Of a stretch of 64,000 nucleotides of DNA, positions 24,483-32,757 are shown in pieces. Numbering within the stretch: position 1 is the stretch's first letter; every line of letters starts with the position of its first letter. Origin of the DNA: Streptomyces sp. NBC_00459 (GTDB taxonomy: Bacteria; Actinomycetota; Actinomycetes; Streptomycetales; Streptomycetaceae); assembly GCF_036013955.1 (NCBI RefSeq), contig NZ_CP107903.1, positions 7,440,001-7,504,000 on the forward strand. Reading direction: 5' to 3'. Under the pieces are notes generated by a model. The model searched no databases. It was given only the letters and a program-made list of their open reading frames with translations, and had not been told where the DNA came from. The position numbers and the translations under genes were made by a program.

Positions 24483-25862
24483 TCAGGAGGCGGTCGCAGC
24501 ACCCGTGGTGCGCAGCCGCTCCGGCACCGCCCACCACTGGTCCGGCCGGTCCACCACCGCGGCCTCGGGCCCGGTGCCGAGGAACCGGGCGAGCCGGAAG
24601 AGATACGCCGCGATGCCCGCCGCCCCCTGCATCCACGCGGTGCCCGGCGGCAGCAGCGGATGTTCCTGACGGTGTTCGATGAAGCGCCAGCGGGCGCCCG
24701 CCCCGTCCCTGACGGCCCGCTCCACCAGCGCGTCGCCCATCACGCGAGCCGCCCGCACCAGGGTCTGCGCGGTATCCGGGTCCCCGCAGTCCTGTGCCGC
24801 GTCCAGGAGTACGTCACCCACGCCCGCCGTGCCGCAGCAGCGGCCGTCGTTGTCCCAGAACCCGGGGCGCAGGCGCTGCGGGACGCCCGAGGTGAGGATC
24901 GAGGTCATGCAGCGCTGCCGCAGCTCACCGACGCCCAGTCCGGACACCTCCGTCACACCCGCGTGCGCCAGCGCCGAGAACAGGTGCGAGGTGCCCGTCG
25001 GACCGTGGCACCAGGTGTACGTCACCGGCTCGACCTCGCGCTTCGACGGCGGGATCGTGTGCGGAACGATGAAGCCACCGTCGTCCAACCGGCCAACGGA
25101 CAGAACATGCCGGGCCCCCAGGACTGCCGCCTCGACGAAGTCCTTCCGGCCCAGGGCAGTGCCCGCCACGGCCAGTGCCGAGGCCACTCCGGCGGTGCCG
25201 TGGGAGTAGTTCGGCGCCCGCCACTCCGTCGTCGCCCCGATGCCCCAGTCCAGGCCCGCCTCCGTACGGTGCGCCACCCGCAGCAGCGCCTCGCAGCCCG
25301 TCGTCGCGATCGACTCCGTGAACTCGCCGCCCGCCCAGAGGGCGGTGAGCACCACGCCCGCGGTGCCCATGATGATGTCGTTGAGGGGCGCGTCCGATCC
25401 GTCTTCGAACCCGACGGTGGTCCGCCAGCCGTCGGGGGTCGCCAGTTCGGCCAGTCGCCGCAGCGCGACCGACTCCGTGCCCGGTGCCAGCAGCCTCAGC
25501 GCCGTCACGTCACCGGCCAGGCCGTCGTACAGCGAGGGTTCCGTCCGCTCCTTCGCCGCTGCCGACAGTCTGGTCACGATCCCGGCCGCCAACGACCGCT
25601 CCCGGTCGGTGGGTTCGCGATGGCGGGCGATCTCGGCCAGCACGGGGGCCAGACCGGCGATCCCCGAGTACAGACTGTCGCGATCCTTCGCGGGAACGGT
25701 GTCGGGAGCGTCGTCCTTCGCCGTGTCCTCCGACACCGTCTCCGGCAGCCACGGGCCGTCGTCCTCGCGGATCTGGTCCAGCACCCACGACCAGGCGGCC
25801 TCGCCCAGTTCCCGGTATCTGTCGTATGAAGCGTTCGAGTCGTTCGCATCGTTCTCGGGCAC
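24483..25862 (-). CDS. Stand-alone lanthionine synthetase C-like protein with Cys-Cys zinc motif
   Basis: The 459-residue protein shows repeated GxxG helices of the LanC alpha-toroid (LYSGIAGLAP, LYDGLAGDVT, IIMGTAGVVL, YSHGTAGVAS, WCHGPTGTSH, RCCGTAGVGD, WMQGAAGIAA). Zinc ligands appear as Cys285 (WCHG) and Cys342-Cys343 (CCG), where nisin-type LanC has Cys-His. A three-cysteine site is known from ProcM-type cyclases. No LanB/LanM dehydratase, protease, transporter or Cys/Ser-rich precursor peptide is adjacent. The GTG start at 25862 has no clear ribosome site. The natural substrate is unknown, and glutathione adduct chemistry as in eukaryotic LanCL is another option. Confidence 0.8.
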   Translation of the reverse strand: MPENDANDSNASYDRYRELGEAAWSWVLDQIREDDGPWLPETVSEDTAKDDAPDTVPAKDRDSLYSGIAGLAPVLAEIARHREPTDRERSLAAGIVTRLSAAAKERTEPSLYDGLAGDVTALRLLAPGTESVALRRLAELATPDGWRTTVGFEDGSDAPLNDIIMGTAGVVLTALWAGGEFTESIATTGCEALLRVAHRTEAGLDWGIGATTEWRAPNYSHGTAGVASALAVAGTALGRKDFVEAAVLGARHVLSVGRLDDGGFIVPHTIPPSKREVEPVTYTWCHGPTGTSHLFSALAHAGVTEVSGLGVGELRQRCMTSILTSGVPQRLRPGFWDNDGRCCGTAGVGDVLLDAAQDCGDPDTAQTLVRAARVMGDALVERAVRDGAGARWRFIEHRQEHPLLPPGTAWMQGAAGIAAYLFRLARFLGTGPEAAVVDRPDQWWAVPERLRTTGAATAS

Positions 25863-26007
25863 CCGGTCACGCTACAACCGCACGATCACCACCGGGAGGC
25901 GTCTCCCGCTTCCGCGGTGCTCCTGCTCCGCCGCCACGGTCATGGGGAAGGAAAATCTGTTCCCATCGCGTGCGGGAGGGGTCGCTTCGGCACGGTAGAA
26001 AGGACCC

Positions 26008-26532
26008 ATGGCGGAGCGCGCGACCCCCGTAGGGGACATGGACGATGTTGACGCGGTGACCCGTGCGGTACTGACCGCGTCGCGGCTGCTGCTGGCGGTC
26101 TCCGCCCGGTCCCTCGCCGAGGTCGAGGAGCGCGTCACGCTCCCGCAGTTCCGGATGCTGGTCGTCCTGTCCACGCGCGGCGACACCAAGCTGGTCACGC
26201 TCGCCGACCTGCTCCAGGTGGCTCCCTCCACCGCGATGCGCATGATCGACCGGCTGATCGCGGCAGGCCTCGCCGAACGGCATCTCAACCCCGACAACCG
26301 ACGTGAGACCCAACTGGGCCTCACCGAGGAGGGACGTCGAACGGTCGAGGACGTCATGGCCCGGCGGCGGGCCGAGATCTCCGGGATCGTGGCCCGGCTG
26401 GCCCCGGCCCAGCGGGCAGCGCTCGTCGAGGCGCTCACCGCCTTCAGCGAGGCGGGCGGCGAGCCCCCGACCCCGGCGACGGACGACACACAGTCGCAGG
26501 CGCTCGGCTGGGCGGACACCGCGATCGTGTGA
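26008..26532 (+). CDS. MarR family transcriptional regulator
   Basis: The 174-residue protein has a MarR winged helix (LADLLQVAPSTAMRMIDRLIAAGLAERHLNPDNRR) with the usual dimer helices. The ATG at 26008 has AAAGGA close upstream, and an ATG at 26038 is a shorter option. It is convergent with the DUF4142 gene. The target genes are not evident. Confidence 0.82.
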   Translation: MAERATPVGDMDDVDAVTRAVLTASRLLLAVSARSLAEVEERVTLPQFRMLVVLSTRGDTKLVTLADLLQVAPSTAMRMIDRLIAAGLAERHLNPDNRRETQLGLTEEGRRTVEDVMARRRAEISGIVARLAPAQRAALVEALTAFSEAGGEPPTPATDDTQSQALGWADTAIV

Positions 26533-26569
26533 CGTCGTTCCCGGAACGCGAGACCCCGGGCCCCGTCGC

Positions 26570-27328
26570 TCAGCCCGCTGACGTCGACGTACGGGACGGG
26601 CCCGTGGGCGCCGGGGCGGCCGTGCGGATGTTCAGGTCCGGGCGCGGGGTGAGCGCGACCATCGGTGCGCCCTGCAGGGGCGGCGGCGGGGTCGTGTCGT
26701 CCTTGGGCAGCTTCGGCGGTGTGCTCTGCTGGAAGTTGACCTGGTCGATGTTGACCAGGCCGGTGTTCTCCAGCACGGTGATGTGATCGAGGACGGTGTC
26801 GTTGGCCAGGTCGGCCAGGGCGCGGATCATGACGTTCCTGGTGGTGGCGCGGGTCTTGGCGATGACCGGGAAGATCTGGCCGTGGGTCACCCGCATGATG
26901 GTGACCGCGGTGGAGTCGAACTCCTTGCCGGCGGCCGCGTCCGCGGTGGCCACGAACTGCTGCTGTTGCGGCGACGCCACGTTGGGCAGGACCACCCCGA
27001 GTTCGGGGGCGATCCTGCGGCACATGTCGTCGAGTCCGGCGTGACCGACGATCAGGTGCTTGCCGGCCTCCCGCATCTCCACGGTCGTGCCCCGCTCCAT
27101 CGCCATCTCGCCCAACGGGTACTCCCACAGCCCCGCCGCGCGCACCTTGACCACGAAGTCCCGGTCGGCCTCGGTCAGCGGTCCGTAGCGGGTGTTGGCG
27201 ATGACGCGGTCGGGTGAGCTCGTCGTGTTCTGCACGCCGAGCATGGCGGGGTAGGCCAGTGCGGCGAGGGTCAGACCCAGAGCGCCGAACACGAACACGT
27301 TTCCCGCCTTTTTGGCCGAGATGGGCAT
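26570..27328 (-). CDS. DUF4142 domain protein, exported
   Basis: The 252-residue protein has a short basic start and one hydrophobic segment (VFVFGALGLTLAALAYPAM, signal anchor or signal peptide), then a helical DUF4142 ferritin-like region (TEADRDFVVKVRAAGLWEYPLGEMAMERG, THGQIFPVIAKTR), and a Pro/Thr-rich tail. AGGAGG precedes the ATG. DUF4142 proteins are periplasmic or extracellular with unknown function. It is divergent from a second MarR gene, with 119 bp between them. Confidence 0.8.
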   Translation of the reverse strand: MPISAKKAGNVFVFGALGLTLAALAYPAMLGVQNTTSSPDRVIANTRYGPLTEADRDFVVKVRAAGLWEYPLGEMAMERGTTVEMREAGKHLIVGHAGLDDMCRRIAPELGVVLPNVASPQQQQFVATADAAAGKEFDSTAVTIMRVTHGQIFPVIAKTRATTRNVMIRALADLANDTVLDHITVLENTGLVNIDQVNFQQSTPPKLPKDDTTPPPPLQGAPMVALTPRPDLNIRTAAPAPTGPSRTSTSAG

Positions 27329-27447
27329 GGTGCCTCCTGATGCGAGCGGCTCTTACGTCAGGAGGTACGGGAGTGAGACGGATTTCAATCATTGCTCAGG
27401 GTAAATTTTGCACTCTGCCAAATCTGTAGAGGCGGCATGATCGGTGG

Positions 27448-27978
27448 ATGGCAGTAGTGGAGAACGAGAGTGGTGACGGCGACGTGACTGGGCGGGCGGA
27501 GATCTCGTCGGCGGAGGAGGCCGCGAACAACGCACTGGTGCTGGCGTTCGGGCGGTTGCAGGGTGCGGCGAACCGGCTCGAGTACATCCTCGGCCGGTCG
27601 CTGGAGCAGGAGTGCGGGATCAGTCACCTCATGTTCGAAGTGCTGCTGATCCTGGGGCGGGCGGGGGAGCCGGGCCTGTCGATGCGGGCCGTGGCCCAGG
27701 AGCAGGTGCTGACCACGGGCGGTGCGACGCGTCTGGTGGACCGGATGGCGGCGGCCGGGCTGGTCGAGCGCGCGGAGGACCCCGACGACCGGCGCGGCCG
27801 GCTGGTGCGCCTGACCCCGCTGGGTGAGGAGACCGCCGTGCGGGCGTCCCGGCTGCACGTGGAGAACATACGCCGCCATTTCGTGGCGCCGCTGCCGCCC
27901 GAGGACTGGGAGCGATTCACCGAGGACCTGCGCATTCTCAGTCACTCCGCGCGGGACGAGCTGCCCCGCCTGCCCTGA
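27448..27978 (+). CDS. MarR family transcriptional regulator
   Basis: The 176-residue protein has the winged-helix core MRAVAQEQVLTTGGATRLVDRMAAAGLVERAEDPDDRRGR. The start lacks a strong ribosome site. The 119-bp upstream gap is AT-richer than its surroundings (for example CAATCATTGCTCAGGG near 27387), a plausible operator zone for MarR and DUF4142. Downstream lie DsbA-like, MBL-fold and NTF2-like genes in the same direction, which this regulator may control. Confidence 0.82.
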   Translation: MAVVENESGDGDVTGRAEISSAEEAANNALVLAFGRLQGAANRLEYILGRSLEQECGISHLMFEVLLILGRAGEPGLSMRAVAQEQVLTTGGATRLVDRMAAAGLVERAEDPDDRRGRLVRLTPLGEETAVRASRLHVENIRRHFVAPLPPEDWERFTEDLRILSHSARDELPRLP

Positions 27979-28108
27979 GACCGCGCGCGGGTGTGTCGGG
28001 CGCCACATGCACGGGACGGGTACGAGGAAATGCCTGACGCGTCAGTTACTGTTACCTCAGGTGAAGCGCTCGCATACGGTGGGCGCCACGCCACTGCCGA
28101 GGTCCTTC

Positions 28109-28726
28109 ATGAAGCTCGTCCTTGTCTTCGACGCCTACTGCGGCTGGTCGCACGGCTTCTCCGGAACGCTGGGCGAGGTCGCCTCCCGTCATCCGGACGT
28201 TCCGGTCGAGGTGGTGTCCGGCGGCCTGTTCACCGGGTCGCGTCGGGTGCCGGTCCGGGAGTTCGGATACGTCCAGGGTGCGAACGCGCAGATCGCCGAG
28301 CTGACCGGTGCCGAGTTCGGTGAGGCGTACGAGAAGCTGATCGCGGACGGCTCGTTCGTGATGGACTCGGAGGTCGCCGCGCGCGGGGTCGCCGCACTGC
28401 GTCAGGCCGCGCCCGCCCGTGCTGCGGAACTGGCCGTCGCGTTGCAGCGCGCCTTCTACGTCGACGGTCTCAGCCTGTCGGAGGCAACCACCTATCGGAA
28501 GGTCGCCGAAGAGGCCGGCCTGGACGCCGACGCCGTGGTGGCCGCCTTCGAAGGAACCGGGGTGCGGGTCGCGGCCGGCACCGACTTCCACCGGGCCGCC
28601 TCGCTGGGCGTCACCGGCTTCCCGACCCTCCTCGCCGTCGACGGCGACCGGGTCACCGTGCTGGCCCGGGGTCACGCCACCGCGGACGAGGTCGACGAGC
28701 GGCTCGCGACCCTTCGCACCCCCTGA
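28109..28726 (+). CDS. DsbA/FrnE-like thioredoxin-fold protein with a single active-site cysteine
   Basis: The 205-residue protein has the FrnE-like DsbA layout but with DAYCGWSHG at the active site, that is Cys11-x-x-Ser14 where FrnE relatives have CxWC. The cis-Pro loop TGFPTLL is present. It has no signal peptide, so it acts in the cytoplasm. A monothiol site favours isomerase, glutathione-transferase-like or adduct chemistry over simple oxidation, by inference. GAGG seven bases upstream supports ATG 28109. Confidence 0.75.
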   Translation: MKLVLVFDAYCGWSHGFSGTLGEVASRHPDVPVEVVSGGLFTGSRRVPVREFGYVQGANAQIAELTGAEFGEAYEKLIADGSFVMDSEVAARGVAALRQAAPARAAELAVALQRAFYVDGLSLSEATTYRKVAEEAGLDADAVVAAFEGTGVRVAAGTDFHRAASLGVTGFPTLLAVDGDRVTVLARGHATADEVDERLATLRTP

Positions 28727-28825
28727 ATCCTCCCGCCCCCGTCCCCGCCCTCCCCGTCTCCACTCTCCCCGTCCCCAACATTCCCTTCGCCCCGCTCAAC
28801 CCCCCTCTCCCGCAAGGAGCTTTCG
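28727..28825. other. Pyrimidine-rich intergenic tract
   Basis: Almost the entire 99-bp gap between the DsbA-like and MBL genes is C/T on the plus strand, made of loose CCCCGTC-type repeats, ending at the ribosome site CAAGGAG. It should leave the transcript unstructured and C-rich. Confidence 0.6.
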
Positions 28826-29632
28826 ATGAGTGCCCTCTCCTTCAAGGTCCTGGACCTGGACTTCCCGGCCGGCAGCAGGAACAAGACCGCCACCCTCGTC
28901 ACCGGTGAGAGCGAGGCGCTGCTGGTGGACGCGGCGTTCACGCGCGCCGACGGCCACCGCCTGGCCGCCGAGATCCTCGACTCGGGCAAGACGCTGACGA
29001 CGGTCTTCGTCAGCCATGCCGACCCCGACTTCTACTTCGGCGCCGAAGTGATCGCGGACGCCTTCCCCGACGCGGTGTTCGTGGCGACGCCGCTGGTGAT
29101 CGAGCACATCCGGGACTCCTACGAGGGCAAGCTCAAGGCGTGGGCGGCGCTGGGCCCCAACCTGCCCACCCGTCTGGTTGACCTTCAGCCGCTGAGCGGT
29201 GACCTCACCCTGGAGGGCCACCGTTTCGAGCTGAAGGGCGGCCCGGACGCGCTGCCCGACCGTCACTACCTGTGGCAGGCCGAGGAGCGCGCGCTGCTCG
29301 GCGGTGTGCTGCTCTTCCAGCAGGAGCATGTCTGGGTCGCCGACACCGCCACCCCCGGTGACCGCGCCGCCTGGATCGCCCTGCTCGACGAAATGGCAGC
29401 GCTGGAGCCGGAGTTGGTCGTCCCGGGGCACCGGCTGCCCGGCACGGCGGCCGACGCCTCCGCGATCACCGCCACCCGCGACTACCTCGTCGCCTTCGAG
29501 GAGGAACTGGACCAGGCCGCGGACGGTGCCGCCCTCACGGCGGCACTGGTCAAGCGTTACCCGGACAACGGCATGCTGATCGCCGCGCAGATCGGTGCGA
29601 AGGTCGCCAAGGGCGAGATGAAGTGGGGCTGA
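28826..29632 (+). CDS. MBL-fold protein with a degenerate metal site
   Basis: The 268-residue protein keeps the metallo-beta-lactamase fold (VTGESEALLVDAAFTRADG, TTVFVSHADPDFYFGAEVI, LVVPGHRLPG), but the HxHxDH motif reads HADPDF, losing the second His and the final His. Metal binding may be altered or mononuclear, so classic hydrolase activity is uncertain. AAGGAG precedes the ATG. It is separated by two bases from an NTF2-like gene and probably forms one transcript with its neighbours. Confidence 0.8.
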   Translation: MSALSFKVLDLDFPAGSRNKTATLVTGESEALLVDAAFTRADGHRLAAEILDSGKTLTTVFVSHADPDFYFGAEVIADAFPDAVFVATPLVIEHIRDSYEGKLKAWAALGPNLPTRLVDLQPLSGDLTLEGHRFELKGGPDALPDRHYLWQAEERALLGGVLLFQQEHVWVADTATPGDRAAWIALLDEMAALEPELVVPGHRLPGTAADASAITATRDYLVAFEEELDQAADGAALTAALVKRYPDNGMLIAAQIGAKVAKGEMKWG

Positions 29633-29634
29633 CC

Positions 29635-30057
29635 ATGACCGACACCGATACCGGTTTCGCGGCCTCCGCGGCGCCCGCCGACGTCGTACGCCGTCAGTAC
29701 CTCGCCTCCGCCGCCGGGGATCTGGACGCCCTGCGGGCCACCCTCGCCCCGGACGTGGAGTGGACGGAGATGGCCGGCTTCCCGCTGGCCGGCACCTACC
29801 GCACCCCCGAAGGCGTCACGTCGAGCGTGATGGAGCAGCTGGGCAAGGAGTGGGAGGGCTGGACCGCTCACGACGACACGTATGTCGTGGACGGGGAGAA
29901 CGTCGTCGTCCTGGCCCGCTACACCGCGGCCAACAAGGCCACCGGCAAGGCGATCGACGTCCGTGTCGCCCACCACTTCGTCGTACGCGGCGGGCTCATC
30001 GTCCGCTTCGAACAGTTCGTCGACACCGCCCTCGTCCGTGACGCCATGGCCCACTGA
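29635..30057 (+). CDS. Nuclear transport factor 2 / SnoaL-like protein
   Basis: The 140-residue protein has the cone-shaped NTF2 fold signatures (VVRRQYLASAAGDLDALRATLAPDVEWTE, FPLAGTYRTPEGV, VRFEQFVDT). Members include small isomerases, cyclases and binding proteins, and the substrate is unknown. ATG 29635 is two bases after the MBL stop. A GTG at 29623 in the same frame would overlap. Its end is followed by a shared terminator. Confidence 0.8.
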   Translation: MTDTDTGFAASAAPADVVRRQYLASAAGDLDALRATLAPDVEWTEMAGFPLAGTYRTPEGVTSSVMEQLGKEWEGWTAHDDTYVVDGENVVVLARYTAANKATGKAIDVRVAHHFVVRGGLIVRFEQFVDTALVRDAMAH

Positions 30058-30082
30058 CCCGGGCGTCGTCACGACTCCCTGC

Positions 30083-30122
30083 GGACCCACCGGTCAGTGC
30101 TCCGGCGCTGACCGGTGGGTCC
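30083..30122. terminator. Strong bidirectional terminator overlapping the HupE-like stop
   Basis: GGACCCACCGGTCAG (30083-30097) pairs perfectly with CTGACCGGTGGGTCC (30108-30122), and inner bases pair further to leave a TCCG loop. The stem carries the final codons and stop of the leftward gene, so it is both coding and terminator. Confidence 0.88.
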
Positions 30123-31380
30123 ATGTCCTGGCTCCATGGGCGGCTGCCGCCAGACACGCGACCGTCGTCGCGACCCATACGGGATGCCCCACCAGCCAGG
30201 TCTGGACGCCCTCGAAGGGGTCGGTGGAGGTGAGGGCCGCGCGTTCGAGCATCCAGGACGACGAGAAGAGCAGGCCGACGACCGCCACGCCGATGCGGAA
30301 GGCGGGATAGGAGCGGGTCCGGGCCAGGACGAGCAGTGACGGCATCAGCAGGGCCACGACCAGCAGTTGGGTCAGTTCGATGCCCAGATTGAAACCCAGC
30401 AGGGTGGTCACCAGGGAGCCCCGGTCCAGGCCGAGGTCCGTGATCAGGGAGGCGAAGGCCAGGCCGTGGATCAGGCCGAAGCCGACGGCGATCAGAACCT
30501 CGCCGTGTGCCACCAGAGGGCGGATCGCGTGGATCGCCGACACCGCGATCGAGAGGGCGATCAACGTCTCCACCGGGCGCGTCGGGAGGTCGATCACTCC
30601 CGTCGCCGCCAGAGCCAGGGTGAGCGAATGGCCCACCGCGAACGCCGACACCACATGCACGACCCGCATGATCGCCCGCCGCCGTGACGCCGCCGGGCGC
30701 CAGCTGCCGCCGGCCGCAACCAGGGGCGCCGGGATCAACAGCATGAGCAGGAAGAGGAGATGGTCGGCGCCCTCGCCGACGTGCTCGATGCCGAGGGCGG
30801 CCGTCGAGGCGAAGCCCCGCAGCCAGGAACCCTCGTCCGCCGGGACCGTGAGGGTCTTCGTCGCGTGGTCGAGGATGCCCAGGGTCTCGGCGTCGTCCGC
30901 CTTCAGGATGCCCCGGTCGAAGTCGTACCGGACGGTGACGACGACCTTGTGCGTGAGCAGTTCCTCGACGATGACGTCGTACCTCAGGTCGAAGGCGGTG
31001 ACCTCGCCGCCGGGCGGACGGAACTCCAGCGGGTAGACGAGGTGGGGCGACGCGTCGATCGACGTGACCGTTCCCGTGCCGAGTTCCACCGTCCAGGGTT
31101 TGCCGTCCTTGCCGACAGCACTGATGTGCTGGGCCGTGTAGCTCTTCAGGAACGCCCGGTCGGCGCCCAGGACGCGGGCGCCGGTCAGGTCGCGGTCCAC
31201 CGCGATGGACAGACGGTCCAGGGGGAGCTGGATCTCGCCGTCCACGCTGTCGTCGCCGATGTCCAGAAGGACCGCCGAGGTGGACATCGGGTGTGCCTCG
31301 GCCGTCGGTGCCAGGAGGCCGGTCAGGAAGAAGGCCGCGAGGAGGAGCGCGGGCAGCAGCCGGTAGGTCTTCTTGGTCAT
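30094..31380 (-). CDS. HupE/UreJ-like membrane protein with exported N-terminal domain
   Basis: The 428-residue protein has a signal peptide ending in PTAEA, which predicts a mature N-terminus at His30 (HPMSTSAVLLD). An extracellular domain of about 190 residues follows, then roughly seven transmembrane segments. The membrane part has conserved polar or His motifs (GIEHVGEGADHLLFLL, GFGLIHGLAFASLI, LGFNLGIELTQL) typical of HupE_UreJ_2 proteins, which are linked to metal transport. AGGA seven bases upstream supports the ATG. It lies 59 bp downstream of the DUF3500 lipoprotein gene in the same transcript. A metal-related role is inferred. Confidence 0.78.
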   Translation of the reverse strand: MTKKTYRLLPALLLAAFFLTGLLAPTAEAHPMSTSAVLLDIGDDSVDGEIQLPLDRLSIAVDRDLTGARVLGADRAFLKSYTAQHISAVGKDGKPWTVELGTGTVTSIDASPHLVYPLEFRPPGGEVTAFDLRYDVIVEELLTHKVVVTVRYDFDRGILKADDAETLGILDHATKTLTVPADEGSWLRGFASTAALGIEHVGEGADHLLFLLMLLIPAPLVAAGGSWRPAASRRRAIMRVVHVVSAFAVGHSLTLALAATGVIDLPTRPVETLIALSIAVSAIHAIRPLVAHGEVLIAVGFGLIHGLAFASLITDLGLDRGSLVTTLLGFNLGIELTQLLVVALLMPSLLVLARTRSYPAFRIGVAVVGLLFSSSWMLERAALTSTDPFEGVQTWLVGHPVWVATTVACLAAAAHGARTWTHRSAPEH

Positions 31381-31439
31381 CGTCTGTCCTGTTTTCCCGT
31401 GTCCGGTGTCCCGTGTTCCTCCTCGCGGCTGTCGCTCCG

Positions 31440-32633
31440 TCAGTTCCAGCCGTAGTCGGCGGTCTCGTCCCGGAAGATCGTGTGCTGGTGGATCTCGTCG
31501 GTCGAGGCGCCGGGCTGGTTGGAGAACTCGATCCAGGCGGACGGGCCGTCGAGGCGTACGTAGGTCTGGTCGTTGTCGAGGGTCGTGCCGCCGCTCCACC
31601 CGATGTACGTCTTGTCGTACTCGGAGGCGTATTTGGCGAGGAGCCGCTTGGCGGCGGCCTCGTCCAGGTCGTCCACCCACGCCTTCAGCATCGCGGTGAC
31701 CTTGGCCTGCTGCTTCTTGGTGAGGGAGCTGACGAGCACGCCCTCGGGGTCCGTCGGGAAGGGGCCGTCGTTGCCCGGGCCCAGGAACAGGTCGTCGAAG
31801 CTGCCGTCGATCTCGGCGGAGGTCAGCTCGGTCGAGGTCAGGGACTGGATCGCGCCGATGGTGGCGGTCCGCTTGTCCTCCATGGGGGCGTAGAACATCT
31901 CCTCCCAGTTGAACTCCATCGGCTCGACGGCGGTCAGGGTCGGGGAGATGGACACGTTCTGGCCGGCGTAGGTGAGGTTGTACGCGGCGTGGTGGCCGCC
32001 GTACTGGAGGGTGAACTGGCCGGTCTTGCTGGGCTGTCCGAAGAAGGAGATGTAGTACCACTCGGAGCCGAAGTTGGCGCCACCGCCACCACCGCCGCCG
32101 CCCGGGGGACGGGTGCCCCCACCGGTGGGAGCACCGGTCGGGGTGCCGGTCGGAGTCGTGGTCGGGCTGTCGGTCGGGGTGGCCGACGGGGTGCCGGTCG
32201 CGTCGCCGGCCGTCAGCGAGGCCAGGTAGTCGTCGGCCTTGCGGATCTCGACGAGTTCCTCGTACCCCTGCTTGCTGAGCGCGGCCTCCATGACCTTCAG
32301 GGCCGCGGCCTCCTGCTCGTCGGTGAGGTCACCCAGCTTGAGGCCGTTGCGCTCCACGACAGGGGTCGGGAAGTTGGACCAGCCGGTCTTCTTGGCCGCG
32401 TCGTCGAAGTCGTACAGGACGGTGTCCTGCTGCTCGGCGGAGAGCGTCGCCAGGAACGCGTCGGCGGCGGCCACGACCTTCGCGGTGTTCGCGCCTCCCA
32501 CGCCCTTGACCTTCTTCGCGACCTGGGCCGCGTTCAGAGCCGCCGGGGCGACCGAGGACGTGCTGGTCGCGGCTGAACAGCCGGTGACGCCCAGGCTGAC
32601 GCATACGGCCAGAGCTGTCATGGTGCGGCGCAT
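31440..32633 (-). CDS. DUF3500 lipoprotein
   Basis: The 397-residue protein has a lipobox (LGVTGC, Cys19) and so is anchored outside the membrane. A helical N-terminal part is joined by a Thr-Pro/Gly-rich linker (about residues 160-200) to a DUF3500 region containing SEWYYISFFGQPS, QYGGHHAAYNLTY and HQHTIFRDETADYGWN. The His clusters GGHH and HQH suggest a metal site. AGGAG five bases before the ATG at 32633 sets the start. It pairs with a HupE-like gene and is divergent from a two-component system, which may regulate it. Confidence 0.78.
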   Translation of the reverse strand: MRRTMTALAVCVSLGVTGCSAATSTSSVAPAALNAAQVAKKVKGVGGANTAKVVAAADAFLATLSAEQQDTVLYDFDDAAKKTGWSNFPTPVVERNGLKLGDLTDEQEAAALKVMEAALSKQGYEELVEIRKADDYLASLTAGDATGTPSATPTDSPTTTPTGTPTGAPTGGGTRPPGGGGGGGGANFGSEWYYISFFGQPSKTGQFTLQYGGHHAAYNLTYAGQNVSISPTLTAVEPMEFNWEEMFYAPMEDKRTATIGAIQSLTSTELTSAEIDGSFDDLFLGPGNDGPFPTDPEGVLVSSLTKKQQAKVTAMLKAWVDDLDEAAAKRLLAKYASEYDKTYIGWSGGTTLDNDQTYVRLDGPSAWIEFSNQPGASTDEIHQHTIFRDETADYGWN

Positions 32634-32757
32634 GGAGACTCCTGTGGAGGGGGTGATCAGGAGATCCCATGGTGTGCGGCCGTCCTTGGACCCCGGCGGG
32701 AGCTGTTCGGGAATTGGATGAGAACCGACACGATGCCCCGGCAGCAGGTGGGCCATC

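Noticed and set aside
23000..27400. A search for a lanthipeptide precursor or modification genes around the LanC-like gene.
   Set aside because: No short Ser/Thr/Cys-rich frame with a ribosome site, no LanB/LanM, protease or ABC transporter was seen, so no biosynthetic cluster is claimed.
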